Assembly: GCA_018398805.1 (NCBI GenBank)
Contig: JAGFBZ010002033.1
Location: 953,501 to 1,017,500, forward strand
Source: Hirundichthys speculiger
Lineage: Eukaryota; Chordata; Actinopteri; Beloniformes; Exocoetidae
Length of the DNA stretch: 64,000 nucleotides
Reading direction: 5' to 3'
Positions 1 to 13,609 of this stretch are shown piece after piece. The translations under genes and the position numbers were made by a program. A model generated the notes under the pieces. That model was not told the DNA's origin. It did no database searches and saw nothing but the letters and a program-made list of their open reading frames with translations. The stretch's first letter is position 1. Each line of letters opens with the position of its first letter.

Positions 1-2219
1 TCTTTTTTTGTGTTGTTTGTTTCTTTGTTTCTCTGAAGACTCTTTGATAAAAGTCACATTCGTGCAGTTTTTGAGGTGCATTAGAACTGCCCACCTCTGC
101 AGAATATCATGAACCTTGAGGGTCTTTTGAAGTCAAACAGGGTTAAAATTGCTGACAGAGCAGCACTAATCTCATTACACACCATAATTTTGAAACCTCT
201 CACTTTTCTGCTTCCTTCTCTCTGACAATCATGTCATGACCACATCATGCCATGTGAATGCTATCCTACAGAAAACAACAGATTCAGTATACAATGCCAT
301 CTAATAATTTAAAACCCTGGATTTTTTTTTTTTTTTTGATAAATGTTGATTGCTTGGACAAATGTTGAGGAGTTAGGGCATTTATAGAAATTTGAACTTC
401 CATCATCTGACCATAACTGTGAATAAACACCTCGTTTCCACTTGCTTCTGTGCACTAATGTGATACATCCGGGGGTACATCGACAGGGAACCCCCTAACC
501 TTAAATGTACCTGGGAAACTCCTCCTTCTGGTGTTTTTCAAAGCCTTATTTGCTTTCCATTAGTGGAAAAATTTCAGCTCATGCGGTGGATTTTGGAGGA
601 ACATGTCTCTATGGCATGTTAGCATTCAGTACTAGGGTGCACAATGTCAGTAACTAACAGGCTTTTAGAAAACAAGCTTCTTTCAGTTGTTTCACTTTGT
701 ATTGAAAATACACTGTCTACAAGTGTCGGCTCTAATCTAGTTTCTCTCAGAAAACAGCAACGATTTGGCTGGAGCATCATTAGTATGAGCATCAAGCCAG
801 CCCGCCCCAAATTATGAAAACAAGCAAAGTGAATTTGAAACATTTGTTCTCAATTTTCTTTCACAATGAATCTGTTAATAATTTCCTTGAGCAGAAGGTT
901 GATCTAGGTGGAAGAAATGTGCTCTTAGCACCCTTTTACTGTATTTGGATTTCTTTAAAGCCATATTGGCTTGACTACAAACAGGTGTTTGGACACAAAG
1001 CCTCCATTGTTGGAGAATCGAGATAGTTTTTACTATAAATCTCCTGTGACCAATTCATGAGGCAAGCTCTATTTCTTGAATGAAAATATGAAACATTTTA
1101 AAACCGCTAACACTTTGAGTAGATGACAAGGGCTTTAAATCACATAGAGTGAGACTGCAAAATAAATTTCTTATAGTATTGTATCAGTTTATTCAGATTA
1201 CATGTTGATTTAAGACTCTGGCTCAGTCACAGAATACGCCTGTTGGTCAGAAAGACTTTACGACCACAAGTGGTTTCTTCCATTTGACCTGGCAGGAAAA
1301 TGCCAAAGCCTGAAGCATGTCTCAAACTTTTTGCACTAAAGCACTTGAACTTTCATTTCTGTTACGAAATGACTCCGTGTACTGGTTCAAGGAGATGTTT
1401 TATTGAGTGTTGTTCTGTCTGAAATCCAAATCAATGAATGAAATGAATTTGGTTATACGAAAACTTCTTGCGATTTTTGTAGCTATAAGGTGGCTTTGCA
1501 GTAACTTGCAGGAGAACAAAAGCCTGGTCCGTATTGGGTATTGAGAATAAATCAAAAGATAACCGTGCATGGATTGAATGATGTTCACATGACTGATTTT
1601 TGATGAGGCATTTGATGAACGCTTGCTGAGTGAAATGAACTAAATGATGGCTCATGACTTGCTCCAGTCCTCTTTCTCTCTCTGCAGCTGTAGCCTCCTG
1701 TCTTTTGCAAAGTGCTCCATCTCAACTCCTACGCAAGGTCACTTTGTTATGAGCACTCATAAGGAGAAGTAATTGGTCAACAGAAGTGAATGGCACATGC
1801 CTCTGTTATGCGCTCCCAGCTGTGTTCAACCTTCATTACTTCTTCAAGGCCATCAGATGTATTAGCTGTGTCGGCCATCTATCACGCTTGCAGCTGTTGG
1901 GCACACACAAATCAACATAGTTTGCTGATAGATCCTTCACACAAAAACAAACGCAGCCATTTTTACTACTGTGAAGATCCATGTAATGATGATCTCCCAG
2001 ACATCTGTTCACATCGCAGAAATGCAAATACCTTGATAGAAAATTTATGGAAGATGACATGCATTACAGATATTTCAGTGGTTGAACGTAAACTCACAAC
2101 AGACTGAAACATCACACTGATCCCAGTCTATCACCAATGCGTCAAAAGCTCGACAGCCATCCCAGTTATGCTCTTACCGCAGGAACCTGAGCAGCTGATT
2201 GGATCAAACTAGGAGGCCA

Positions 2220-2600
2220 CCGGTTGTATAAAGTGACAAATGACACTCCCCACCCCACCCCACACTCCTCACCCACCCATAAAGTTCACACTGGGGCAAG
2301 TCTGAACCTGCCAAACAGCCAGCTTCACAAAACACAAGACACTGTCCCAGCTCTCAAGCTGCACAGCATCCACAAACGATGATTTAATGACTGCCGCCTT
2401 AAACACACCTGTATGTGTAAGTCTCACAGATAAACAGCTGATCATCTTTAAAAGAATCAGCTTGTTCTGAAATCCCTCAGTTCATGAGTGATCACAGTTG
2501 CAGCAGCGCTGACGTAGGTGACAGACTGACCTCATGTCCCAGCAGGCTGCGGCGGCCGCCCAGACGAGTGACCCTGAGGTACGTCAACTGTGACGTAACC
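2220..2600 (+). promoter_or_regulatory. CRE-like cluster, possible enhancer or alternative promoter
   Basis: Three TGACGTA-type CRE/ATF motifs lie within 90 bases: TGACGTAG at 2510-2517, its reverse-orientation form TACGTCA at 2580-2586, and TGACGTAA at 2591-2598. A GC patch with the 8-base palindrome GCGGCCGC (2550-2557) sits between them. A TATAAA (2227-2232) and CCCCACCC boxes (about 2249-2275) lie upstream. A short ATG frame (2534-2578) runs into the donor gtacgt. The motifs are seen directly; promoter or enhancer activity is inference. Confidence 0.35.
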
Positions 2601-5600
2601 AAGAAGTACTGATTTACTTTTTATCGTAATTAGAGTGCTTAATATTCCACTTCTTTCTTTAGGGCTTGATGCTGAAATTCCAACTCAAAAAAAAGATATT
2701 TTTCAGATTTGATGTCAAAATGATGTTGTGACCTTGCATTGACTCAGTATTTTTTTTTTTTTTTTTTAAGTTATTTTATGAAGTTAATCACACATCCATA
2801 CTTTTATTCTGGGACTGCACTAGTGCAGCTTATCCAAAAGAATCGTTCTTCTTTCTTTGCCTGTGATTATGAATGGTAGGCGCTTGAAATAATTTTAACA
2901 ACATTCCAGCTCCGACACATGGTGTTGAAATGTAGTGACCTTCATATCCCGATACTGGAAGATTCCTTGCCCACCTGTTTTTCCTGTGTCTGCTCATGTG
3001 GCGCGTGTCCATGTGCGATATGGTGTGTCTAGTTTGCAGAGTCAAGGCCCTAGAGCATGCTCATATATCCTCCCCTTCATTTTTCATATATTTCATACAT
3101 AGTTATTTTTGGGAGCTGTTGTCAGATTCCCTGTTGGCCAACAGGACAGAGAAACTACTTTTTTCCATATCTGCAACTGGAGCAATCCAAGAATATATTT
3201 CCATTTGTTTTAGAGCAGAATGACATTTACCAAACGGGGCCCTTCTTAGATGCTTTTTACAGTTTATTCAAATTCAAATGGAGCTTGGCCACATAATCAA
3301 TCTCACTGTTTGGTGGTTGGCTGGAGGAACTTATTCCGCAACTAATGGTGATTCTCTGTCATTCATTTTTCATCCTTGTGTATCCAGTGGCATTGGGGAG
3401 TTGTTTACCGAAGCCAGAGGCAGAAGCCTGTGTAATTGCCACCAGATCAGTGATGGTAGTGAGAGAGTAGTGACAGATATGTGAAGGCTGGTGAAGTGAA
3501 AGAAATGAGGGAAATGGAGAAAAAGCATTTCATGTTCAAGAAGGTGTGAGAAAAATCTGCAGATTTATCAGTGTATCCAAGTTGCTTTAGAATCAGAAGA
3601 TACAGGGTACATAAGTAAAGTTTAGCTGTTTGGATTTGTTCCAAATAAAACAGGAGAGAGATATATACCTATTATAAGGCTCTGCAGACAGTACACATGT
3701 GGAGACGTATTTGACCTTGCATATTTGACCCCACAGGCCCGTGGCACTGCGTCATGGATCACTCTCATCTGTTAGTTTTCTCATCAGACCCTTTCCCAGT
3801 CCCCTCATGCAGCAAGTAGTTAGTAAATTTCTACTCACCTCCATCATCCATGCCAAGTCACGTCTGCGTAATAGACCTCTGGATCACCTGAAAGCATGTT
3901 ACACAGAAACTGCTCGACTTCGGCTGGCAGCTCTGAGATCTTGACACTCTCACCCCAGTTTCCAAAGAGGCCGTAATCGCCCTGTCTGCTTTCAGGTGTC
4001 AGAAAAAAAGGAGAGAGAAACCAGGACAGGGAGTTAGCTTAAGGTAAGGGCCGGGCGCACAAGGGGCGAGATACCTGGGAAGAAGAAGAAAGCTTGAAAT
4101 GAAGTGGATTTCAGTTTTGCTGGAATTTCACAGAGAAGGAAAGATGGAATCAGGTGTGAGGAAAGCTGAGGGTAAGGACGAGGGTAAGAAAAGTTATCAG
4201 GGTTAAATCAGGAGGTAAAGCTCCCCTTTCAACATTCACTCCCTCTTTCTTCAACCATGGCCCACATATTGTCTTATTTTACAGCCGCGCACACACAAAC
4301 ATCCAGTTTAAAGTCATGGTAATTATTGTACTTTTCTCTTATGCTTTTACAGTTAAATACCCGCCCCCTCTCTTTCCATGCACTCCGGCTTTACTCTAAC
4401 ATGTTCCAGAACATCAAACTAAAACCACACTTTATGAATGAATAAAGCACACTGACATAAAAGAGCATTTTATCCCACTACAGACCACCATACAGTTTGA
4501 CCCTGAATGAAACCAACACTGAAGAACATCCTTGTCAAATTACCACCCTGCACTCTGGTGCTGACGTTTATCTCATAAGAGAGCCTGATACTTTTATCTT
4601 CTGTCAATTTGAAAAGCTTTGTCTGGCTGCACTGAAAGGAGGCCTGCTGCTGTTAATGTTCATGCTGAATTCAAATCCTTTTTTAATTTTTCAAAACTTT
4701 TATTTACACGAGCACTAATGTCTCTCATGTCTTTTTTTTTAAGCTTGCTGATTTTCTGATCTGATCTGCAAACAAAGCTTTCGTTCTCACCACAACATGG
4801 AGCCAGCGGCTGCTGTCAGCTACAACACCTATCTAGATTGGGACTCCCAGCAGGCTTGTCAATAACAAAAGCTACTTAAATCGCATGTGGTAGACCTCCT
4901 CCTCAGCTTAAAGACTGAAGAGGAGTGTGTAAAAGAGGCAGGATTATTCGTTTGCGCGTGTGTTTGCTTAAAAACCTCTTAAGTGCCTTAGTTCCAGCGG
5001 CTGTGGTTACACTCTCTACAAATGAAAGAATTATACAAGAGCTTTTCTGAATGTTGTCATGAAACCAAGCCCCTTCCTGCGCATGCCCAGCATCAAAAGC
5101 AGAGTTGAGTTTACTTGTGCATTTGTCAGTGATTTATGCACAAACACATTCCTCTCATAGTGCCGGAGTAAAGAGGGCTAAGCCAGATTTACCTACAACA
5201 GCATGCACACCAATAAACTCACACACATAATTCCTGAAGTATTTCAAGACTATCCAATTAGCAAATAATAAAAAAAAAGGAATACCTGTGCATGAGTTCC
5301 TGAAACTTGTGTGATTCACTTGTAATAAAACGAGGTCTGTTTAAACTCTCTGTTCTGATGCAATAAATGCACTCCTTCACCCTCTGGGCCTGCAGTGACG
5401 CACACATATAATCAACATTTTCAAGACAAAGAAGCTTTTTATATATTTTTAATTAATATTTCTAAGCATCAAAGCAAAATCATTCATTTACAATTCAAGC
5501 AGAATGTTTCAGCCTCAAGTGTATTTTGGGATTGTTGTTGTATTTTTCTTTTACGCTTAGAAGTGAATGGTTTTATTGGACAACTTTAAGTTTTCCTGAA

Positions 5601-8600
5601 AACTTTTTATAGAAAACATTAAGTCTGAATGGGTCAACTTGGGTCTGCTTGTTTCCAGCATCACCTCACAAGCTGTTTTTTTTTTTCAGAAAACAAAAAA
5701 GAGAACACTGACTCACTTACATTTATATCAGCGTACCTCACACACGCAGACACACACTGAAACGGCTCGAGCAAAGACTACAGTCTTTTCACTTCAAACA
5801 CTCTCGCAGACGCACCCAAATTCACATCAAACAAAATGGTGCTAGAGGTGGTCTGCTCCACAAACACCACACAGCTCAACTCTCGAGTCTAATAAATACG
5901 TTAAGTGAGTCGTAAATAAGAGAACGCAAAGAACCTGTAAAAGTCTGATTGTAAAGCTCAATCAGAAGACAAAAGTCAAACAATACAGACAAGTTAGGAA
6001 AAGCCAGTGCAGCAGCTTTCTGCAACTTCACTAGAAGCATAAAGTGTGGTTATGTCCTGGTGAGGTCAGAGGCAGGCCCATAGTCTCTGTGACAAACATT
6101 TGAATAATAATTAAATATGAATTGATTCATTATTAATATGCTGTAGAAAGTGGAACCAAAAAGAGGAAGTGTTATCATTGGCTGATTATGCACAATGCAC
6201 TACGCACCAGAGAACTGTAATGTAAGCATGTCTATAACTCTTTTTTATTTATTTTTTTATTTTCTGGTACTTCGGGAACACAGGACTAAAGATTAAGAAA
6301 AGATTTTTGCCAAAATAACACCAAAGAATAACAGGTATATTAATCTGAAACCCGCACAACAGTCAGACTAATCCGAGCATTCCCATCTTTTTTTGGGAAG
6401 AAAGTGATGTGTGCTCCAAACAGACGCTGTTATCAGCAATAACTCCAAAAGCCAGGTTCTGTGATCGTATGGCATTGTATCCCTGCCCTTGGCAGAAGTA
6501 GTTAACACTTCTGTGAGGCCATATTAATACTGAAAAGTATAGTGGAAGTTTAGGGTGACACATAAGATGCCATCTCCAAGGACATTCATGTATTTTTTTT
6601 AACAAGAGGATGCAAAATCACACATTACAAAAGAGTGGCTGAGGAAGAAGAGGTTGCACATACTGGACTGAGGTTCCTGACCTGTCTTCCACAGAAAACG
6701 TGTGAAGAATTCATTTTTGCATGAAGAATGGTCCAAAATAACACTTGGTATTGGAAGTGCAAGAACATCTTTTTTTGTGATAGATCTAATGTCAAGGCTG
6801 TCATGTAAAGTAATCAGTTTTTGAGAGAGGATGTGTCAGGAACAGCATGTCTCACAATGCACCTTGACTAAACTTTTTTTTTTTCAGGGAAATTATTTCT
6901 CTTCAATTCTCCAGCTGCCATTTTTGCATCAGTTTGCATTTGTAAAGACAGCTGGTACCATCTAAAGACGAAGCATTATTCCTCTGGCTGTAGGGAGCTC
7001 TGGTCCACTTTGTTGTGATCTTCACTTATTTGCTATTTGCTAATGCTGGCTGGAACTTTGCAGTATTCATCACTTGACTCACACTCAGCAAGACATCTTA
7101 TCAACAGATTCACTACACTGTCTTACCTTCAAACAGATCATCAAATTCTTTTAAATGTAAAAGGCAAAACCAAAGTAACGCTACTGTACATACATTCAGG
7201 CCTGGTGATTAAGCAAATACCTGCACAGGTTTATACAATGTAAATCAGCCATGACCAAACAATGTAAAGACATGTATATTAATAACAGCGATAAAATTAG
7301 TTTATTCACACAAACACACAGAAAGCTCCTTATGTCCACATGCCTTGTCACACAGCTCTGAGCGCGTGCACGCTACTGCTGAGAGTAAAACAGGAAAGTG
7401 TTCTTGGAGTCTTATTTCTCAGGCCAAGATGACCTTTTCAAGGATACCAGAAGGATGTTTGCTGTACTCTCACCACATTTCAGCTGTCACAGAGGTGGAA
7501 AGCAGCCATCGTGTAAATGAGCAGGTTCATAAAAACTACTTATGAAGTTGTTATCTTTTACTACATTTACTACATCTTTACCGATGATAAAGTTGATTTT
7601 TTTGCTGATATTATGTCATTATTAAAAGATATATGTGATGACCAAGATAGTCAAGAGATGCAACAAAATAAGGTTTGTTTGGTTTTGCCTGGAATTTGGC
7701 AGCTGCCCTTCCCTGTTCAATCTTACTTATCTGATTGTACCCACGATGAGACTGAACAGAATCGCGTTCGGGCCACTGAACCCTGTCTGACCCAAGAGAG
7801 ATGCGGGGCAGCTGGAGAACGAATCACTGCCTTGTGAATCACATCCTCTTTTCTCTTTCTGTCGCTGTTTACTTCCCCAGCACGTGTCCCTCAGCTTACT
7901 GCGAGAAAAGTTGGATGGGCAAACGGCGAGTGATTGAGAGACAGAACGGGAGAAGTATTTTATTTTGTTTTAAGCATATCTGTCAACAGCGGTCCAAAGA
8001 CGTGACAGATGTAAAGTGGGGAATCCTCACGGCCATATCCAACATCAGAAAACAGTTTCAGTGCAAGCAATTGACTTTGACTTCTTATTATGAGCACATA
8101 AATTCCTCCTTTGACAAATGAGAAAACAAGTCCCTTGGCAAGTTTAAACAAACGCTGCATGTTTGTAATAAATGATCTCGTTCCTAATGTTGGATTCTTT
8201 CTGTCAGTATATCTGCAAGCATGAAATACAATACAGCTTTTAGTGAAAACCAGCCTTGATATGGCTTTGTATCTTTCTCAGCAGGGAGGAAAATGTGATC
8301 CGGACCTTGATGTGCTGATGTCTGCATTGAGACACTTCCTTCCAAGGTTTTGTGATTGTGATTAAAGGAGACCAGGCTGAAATCTGCTTCTGGGAATTTA
8401 GAGGAAAATTCTGTTCTTAAGTGACAAAGAAGGAGATGAGAAAGGAGACACATTGCCTCCAGCTAACACAGAAGCAAGACACTGACCTTCACTGTTTCTA
8501 CCTTTCCTCTCCACGCTGCCAACAACTTTTCCCTTCCTCTCCTCCAAATTAGATTTTCCTCTGTTGTAGGAGGAGTGTTGGGAAACGTGCAACAGTGGGG

Positions 8601-11600
8601 GACTGGAGGTGTGTGTGTGTGTTTGGAGGGTTTATTGATAGACAGATGGAGTCCTGCGGTCGTGCATTCGAAGTATCACATTCTCCTATTTTCAGCTGGC
8701 TCTTTATTGCTCCCAGTTGTTGGGTTAAACAAAATGGGGCCTGAAAGAAGAAAAGGAGGGGGAAGCACTCCACCAATCCTGTGCTTTGTTCCCTGGAAGC
8801 ACTTTGTTTGCAAGAAATGTCACAGTAGCTAAATCAAGGAGAGCTACAGCGATGAGAAACGTACGGTGCAGATGTTGAGTGGAGACCAAAGGTGGTGTAA
8901 ATGGCTCTCATGTTTTAACTCACAGAGGCACAACCAGCAAAACGCTGATTGGGGAAAAAAAAAATGGTTGAAAACTCCACTCAGGTCACCCGGATTGGCA
9001 GGAAGGTTGAATGTACCTCACTTTCTTTGTGTGCGAGAGCTCATGTATCGGGCTGTGGTGTTCAGCGTGGATCACTTTCCAGCATTTTTCCCCAAATATT
9101 TGTTTCCATTTTAATTCTCGCATAAACATAAAAAGTCCAAGGGGGGATGGATAAGGCCTCCTCGTGGGCTTAGAGTCGAACCCTGGTCTGCATGTTTTTC
9201 TCCCCCAAATGCAGGGAGGTGATGTATGTATTGCTTCAGATCCAGTGCCTCAGGCGCAATGTAAACCCAAAAACACCCCCACCTACAGTACAGTTCAAAT
9301 GGAGTTCACTTTGTGCGCTGCATTGTGATCCTATTCCAAAATAACTCATTTTTCTATTCCCAACTTTGTTTCTTGTCTCGTTTTTCTTTGTATGGGATGG
9401 GATGGCACTGCTTATAGAGTAGAAGGCATTTTGTTGTCCACTACTTAACTTAGATGGGTTACTTTATTAATTATCAAGGCACCTTTTTCGTCTGCAACTG
9501 ACCTGGCCAACCACCCTAATTCTTTTTCTCATCAATACAGAATTAGAGAATAAGTCTGGTATGTTTGGATTTAACTTTCGTTACCAGTGGAGAGTACCAA
9601 GAGATGCAGAAGAAACTGCCTCCGGACACCATTGGACAGGCAAACAACCAATCAGAGAAAGAAAGCATGTGGCATAGGCAGAGCGACTAGCTGTTTCAAA
9701 CAGTTGCTTCCTATCAGTGGCTGCCATCTTGGTTGTTTTGATTAGCAGCTGTTGGATGTTCCCCATCGCGACTGGTTTGGTGCATTCTGTGCCAGTGGAA
9801 ATGACGTTGAATGGAAGAGGTACCAGACTCATTTCACAAGAGAACTTTTGAAAAGGGAATGGGTATGACTGTCCACTCACAGTATGAGTGTAAGCTGATG
9901 TTCATACCTAAACACATGTAAGTTACTGCTAATTAAGTTGCTAGTTGCTGCTTCTTAACTGCATTACACTTAACTGAGACTTGAACAAAGCGACAGTGGT
10001 GAGCAAAGGTTCTGTCATGCATTCATGACAACCAACATGTAATTCGCGACTGACCAACAAACTCCACAAAATGTTGACTACAATTAAGGAATACTATGAA
10101 TGGCTTTTCCATGTATTAATGGTTTTTCCAGTGTCTTTATGTTTAGCATCAATTAAGGTCTCTTGGAATCTCAAATGAACTAGTACTAAAAGTATTGGCT
10201 AGTATCATATGCATGATCCAACCTACCCTGGAACACATAATTCATAAATGAAAAAGAGATATCCACTGCTGTTTTGTTTTCAAACTGTCTGGGGGGGTTT
10301 CAACACATTAAATGGTAATAGACAACCAACTAACCAGCAACTTTCAGGCCTTAGAAGTGAAGATATGAAAGTGCAAAAATGCTGCACTTGAAGCCAACCT
10401 CAAAAGCATGTTATTTTGTTGACATTCATGGTTTTTAAAAGTACACATTTACAGCAGAAATCATCATTTTTACAGCTTATTTTTCTTTTTATGACAACTC
10501 TATGGACAGACAGCCACAACCCAGCTGGTGACATCACAGAGCCAAATTCTCAGCACAACAAGCATCTTTCATTTAGATTTTTTTTCATGCATCTTTCTAT
10601 ATTCTGCTGTGTCCACTCAGGTAGCATCCTCTTGTCTGTTTCACATTCTTCCAGGCTGTAATTTTTTTTCTTTTGATGATGAAAACTTCTAAAGAGACAG
10701 ATCTCTTGCAATCTTTAGAGCGCCATTTGTATCTTGATGCAGTTGGAAACATTTTTTTTTTTTTTTACCTTAGTATTTCACTACAATACACAAAGTTTGG
10801 GAGAAAACCTGAGTTATGGTTGTTTGTTTGTATATCAGTGTTTACTGCTCTTCGAGTACAGAGATTTGACCTTCTTCCACACATACAGCTTCCCAGCCCT
10901 GATGTTTTTTCCATTAATTCCTCCAGTCGACCCAGTCCTACATCAGCTTGTCATCACCCACCTGCATTCCATCTCAACTCTGCCACTCAGGACCAATCAC
11001 ACTCCCACATTTCAGTCACTCTGACGCCTGCTCCTCCAGCGGCTGGCGATGAACTTGTCGACTTGCAGGCGGCTGCTTTTAAAGTCTTGAAGAAAGGGAG
11101 AACAGGCATGGCCGCTGGTGACCCACATCTTATGAGGCCTAAACCTGCTTTAGGAGGCATTTTAAATGCCCAGCAGCCAAACATGTGCAAGGGTTGTGAA
11201 GACATCAGTTCCCCATTGAACCCCATTTTCTTTAATACATGAATATCCATGTGTTACTGTCATCTCCTCACCTTCTTGACTCACTCATTATCTCTTTAGT
11301 TATAGTATTATATGGGGGCCAAGGGCCAATCTTCAAATGAAGTTCAAGTTAATTCTTCTTCTGCCATTTATTAAATACTTCAGTTTCAGAACTATTTAAG
11401 GTTTATTGCTGATGTACAGAGGAGAGGAAGCAGCATTAAAGTGCGAGAGGTAGACATGAGAAGGAGGCGGCGGAGTCAGAGTGAGCTCTTTGAAAAAGCT
11501 GGCCGAGTCAGGAAATGATTAGGCCGCTACAATAACGCCTGTAATGACAATTGGGAAAATATGTCTGCAGCCACAAGCACTTGAAATCAGAAACTCTGTA

Positions 11601-11875
11601 TGGGTTACCATTTCACTATAAAACCAAACGAGGATGAGTACCACCTAGTGAGAGGTTTCAGGCCATGGATAAGTAAGCTGAACCTTTAGCTGTTAATTTC
11701 TTTCTTTTTTAGAACAAATGGATACAAGCAGTAATGAGATCCTCTTTGCTGTGTGGGTTATCCGTCTGAACCGTGCGGTTTGTTAACAGGCCATTGTCAG
11801 AAGCATGACCAGGACAGCAGGACTCACCTGCCACACAAAACAGTCACGCTCCTAATTTAGCAAAAGCCTTTAACT

Positions 11876-12150
11876 TCCATCCATCTATGCTCAACCTGTA
11901 ACCATTTAGGTTACCTCATCCTAGTCAGGGTCACAGGGGTCTGCTGGAACCCATCTCAGTGTCTTTGGGCATAAAGTGGGGTACAGTCTGGACTGGTCAG
12001 AATAGGCCCACATTTACTCCTATGGTCAATTTAGAATCACAAATGCATGTTTTTCTACTGTGCAAGGAAACTGGAATACCTGAAGAAAACCAATGTAGAT
12101 GTTTGAACCAAGACTTTGAACCCTTTTGCTGTGAGCCAACAGCCACTATC
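11876..12150 (-). repeat. Decayed tRNA-derived SINE, minus orientation
   Basis: Starting with the reversed (CCAT)n tail at its left end, the stretch follows the same fish SINE seen at 25021-25312, read backwards: the region for the trailing body (CTCATCCTAGTCAGGGTCAC), the middle body and the reversed box-B part near 12100-12120, ending in GCTGTGAGCC. It is diverged, with many substitutions. The identification rests on my recognition of the family consensus and on agreement between the two copies in this window. Confidence 0.65.
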
Positions 12151-13564
12151 TGCCAAGCCACGCTGTTGCTCATGTTAAGTCTTGCACTCCAGGTCATAAA
12201 TGTGTATATTTGTTGTGTAAAAGTTGGATATTTTAACATGGGATTCTATCAGGATTAAGTCACTTTTGGAGCCAACCTCAAGTGGTCCAGCAAAGAAATT
12301 GCTGATGTTGGCGAAACCCACAGTTTCATTCATGACTCCTGGAGTTTGCCTTTTGTCTCTTAAGATTCTGTATTCATGTCATTTTCAGGTGCTTTTTGAT
12401 ATGTTTAGGATGTGATTAGAAAATGTGGTATGACCACAAGTTTGAGGTCTTTGAACATATTTCTTTAGGACCTTGTTCCTTTTACAATGAAAAATGTGGT
12501 TAGATTTGCCATTTTAAAGTTAATTTTGAAACAAGAGAGTTTTTATTTCAATTAGAGGTTGGCAAAAAAAACTATGATGAGATCTAGAGCTGGGATTACT
12601 TTAATACTTAACAAAAGTAGTTAATTACTCACATGAAAATGATGTCTTGTGCAAATAAATTAGTTGTCTTCTGTTTTTGGTTCAGTGCTTATGTTATGTT
12701 TTGGAGGATTTAAAATGTAACCACCACTTAAAATTGTTAGGAAATATAGTAAGATGCAGTTTTAAACCAGCATTCAACATCTGAAGGGAGAGTTTTCTTA
12801 TCAAGCTCCACATAGAAATCCAGTTAGCCAGGGTAACGCTGTTAACTTTACAGCTGTGACTCACTGTGATCATTGTATTGTTTTATTTAGAAAAAAAAAC
12901 AACACATTTTTCTATGCTTTCTTTAAAGTTTGCTCTGTTTTCTGCCTTCGCTTTGCTTCTTCGGTTCATGCAAATAGCCTTGACTGCAGCTTAGCGGGGT
13001 TGCTGTGATTCATTGTGGTCGCTAAGCTAAAAGGGAAGCTGGAAAACTGTTTTCTTTTTCTCCTGTAGTTAAATGTACTATCAGTGACAGCATAGAAATG
13101 ATTCATGTAATCTTTTTTTTAGCAGCATGTGGTCTGAGATGGAGGTCAGCTCACCGGCTACACTGTTCTTCTCCATCAACAGTGGAAATCCTTTCACTGG
13201 AAAGATAGTGCAGCTGCATCATGGCAGGGTCAGAGGACATTGGCTGGATAAAGTTCAAACAGTTACAAACTTCATATATACCCAGCCACAGTGAAGGAGA
13301 ATCAGTGCTGATCATGTGCGACCAAGTCTAGTTGGTTCAGGCTTGTTTTTTTTTTTTTTTGTTGGTTTTTTTTTGTGGTTTTGTGTTTTTTGCTTCCGAA
13401 TCTTTTCTGATGTCACTCAAGCAGTTTGCCAGCTCACACTAGCTTAATGCCAAGCAACACATGGCCACCAGCACCGAAACCACCAGTGATGCTCAGTTGT
13501 TCTCCCCTCCTCCCTGCAGAGCTGATTCGGGAGATTTATTACTCTGTCTGTGTTGTTTCTACAG

Positions 13565-13609
13565 GGCCTCCAGGAAAACGTGGACGGATGGGAAGACGAG
13601 GAGAGCCTG
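13565..13609 (+). CDS. col23a1: col23a1 exon: start of COL1 triple helix, basic
   Basis: Forty-five nt between acceptor ctacag and donor gtgagt. It enters with two codon bases (GG) and leaves with one (G), so it is flanked by introns that split a Gly codon. It encodes [16 protein letters not shown] across the junctions, equivalent to the human start of COL1 with GRRGKPGRRG. The basic cluster resembles heparin-binding or proprotein-cleavage-prone sequence, but neither activity can be read from the sequence. Confidence 0.9.

Larger units (their letters stand above)
1..13564 (+). other. col23a1: Non-coding stretch, probably col23a1 5' intron
   Basis: No exon of a recognisable protein is seen before 13565. 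The first visible collagen exon needs one carried-over base from an upstream exon, so the gene must start farther left; in human COL23A1 the early introns are very large. The stretch holds poly-T runs (near 322-337 and 2751-2768), a CRE-like cluster (2510-2598), a decayed SINE (11876-12150) and otherwise unremarkable AT-rich sequence. The open frames here lack splice context or family resemblance and look like chance. Confidence 0.7.

Noticed and set aside
10673..11242. 189-aa open frame, plus strand
   Set aside because: No family resemblance, low-complexity start with a poly-T derived Phe run, no splice or promoter context; overlapping frames are also open, as expected by chance in an intron.
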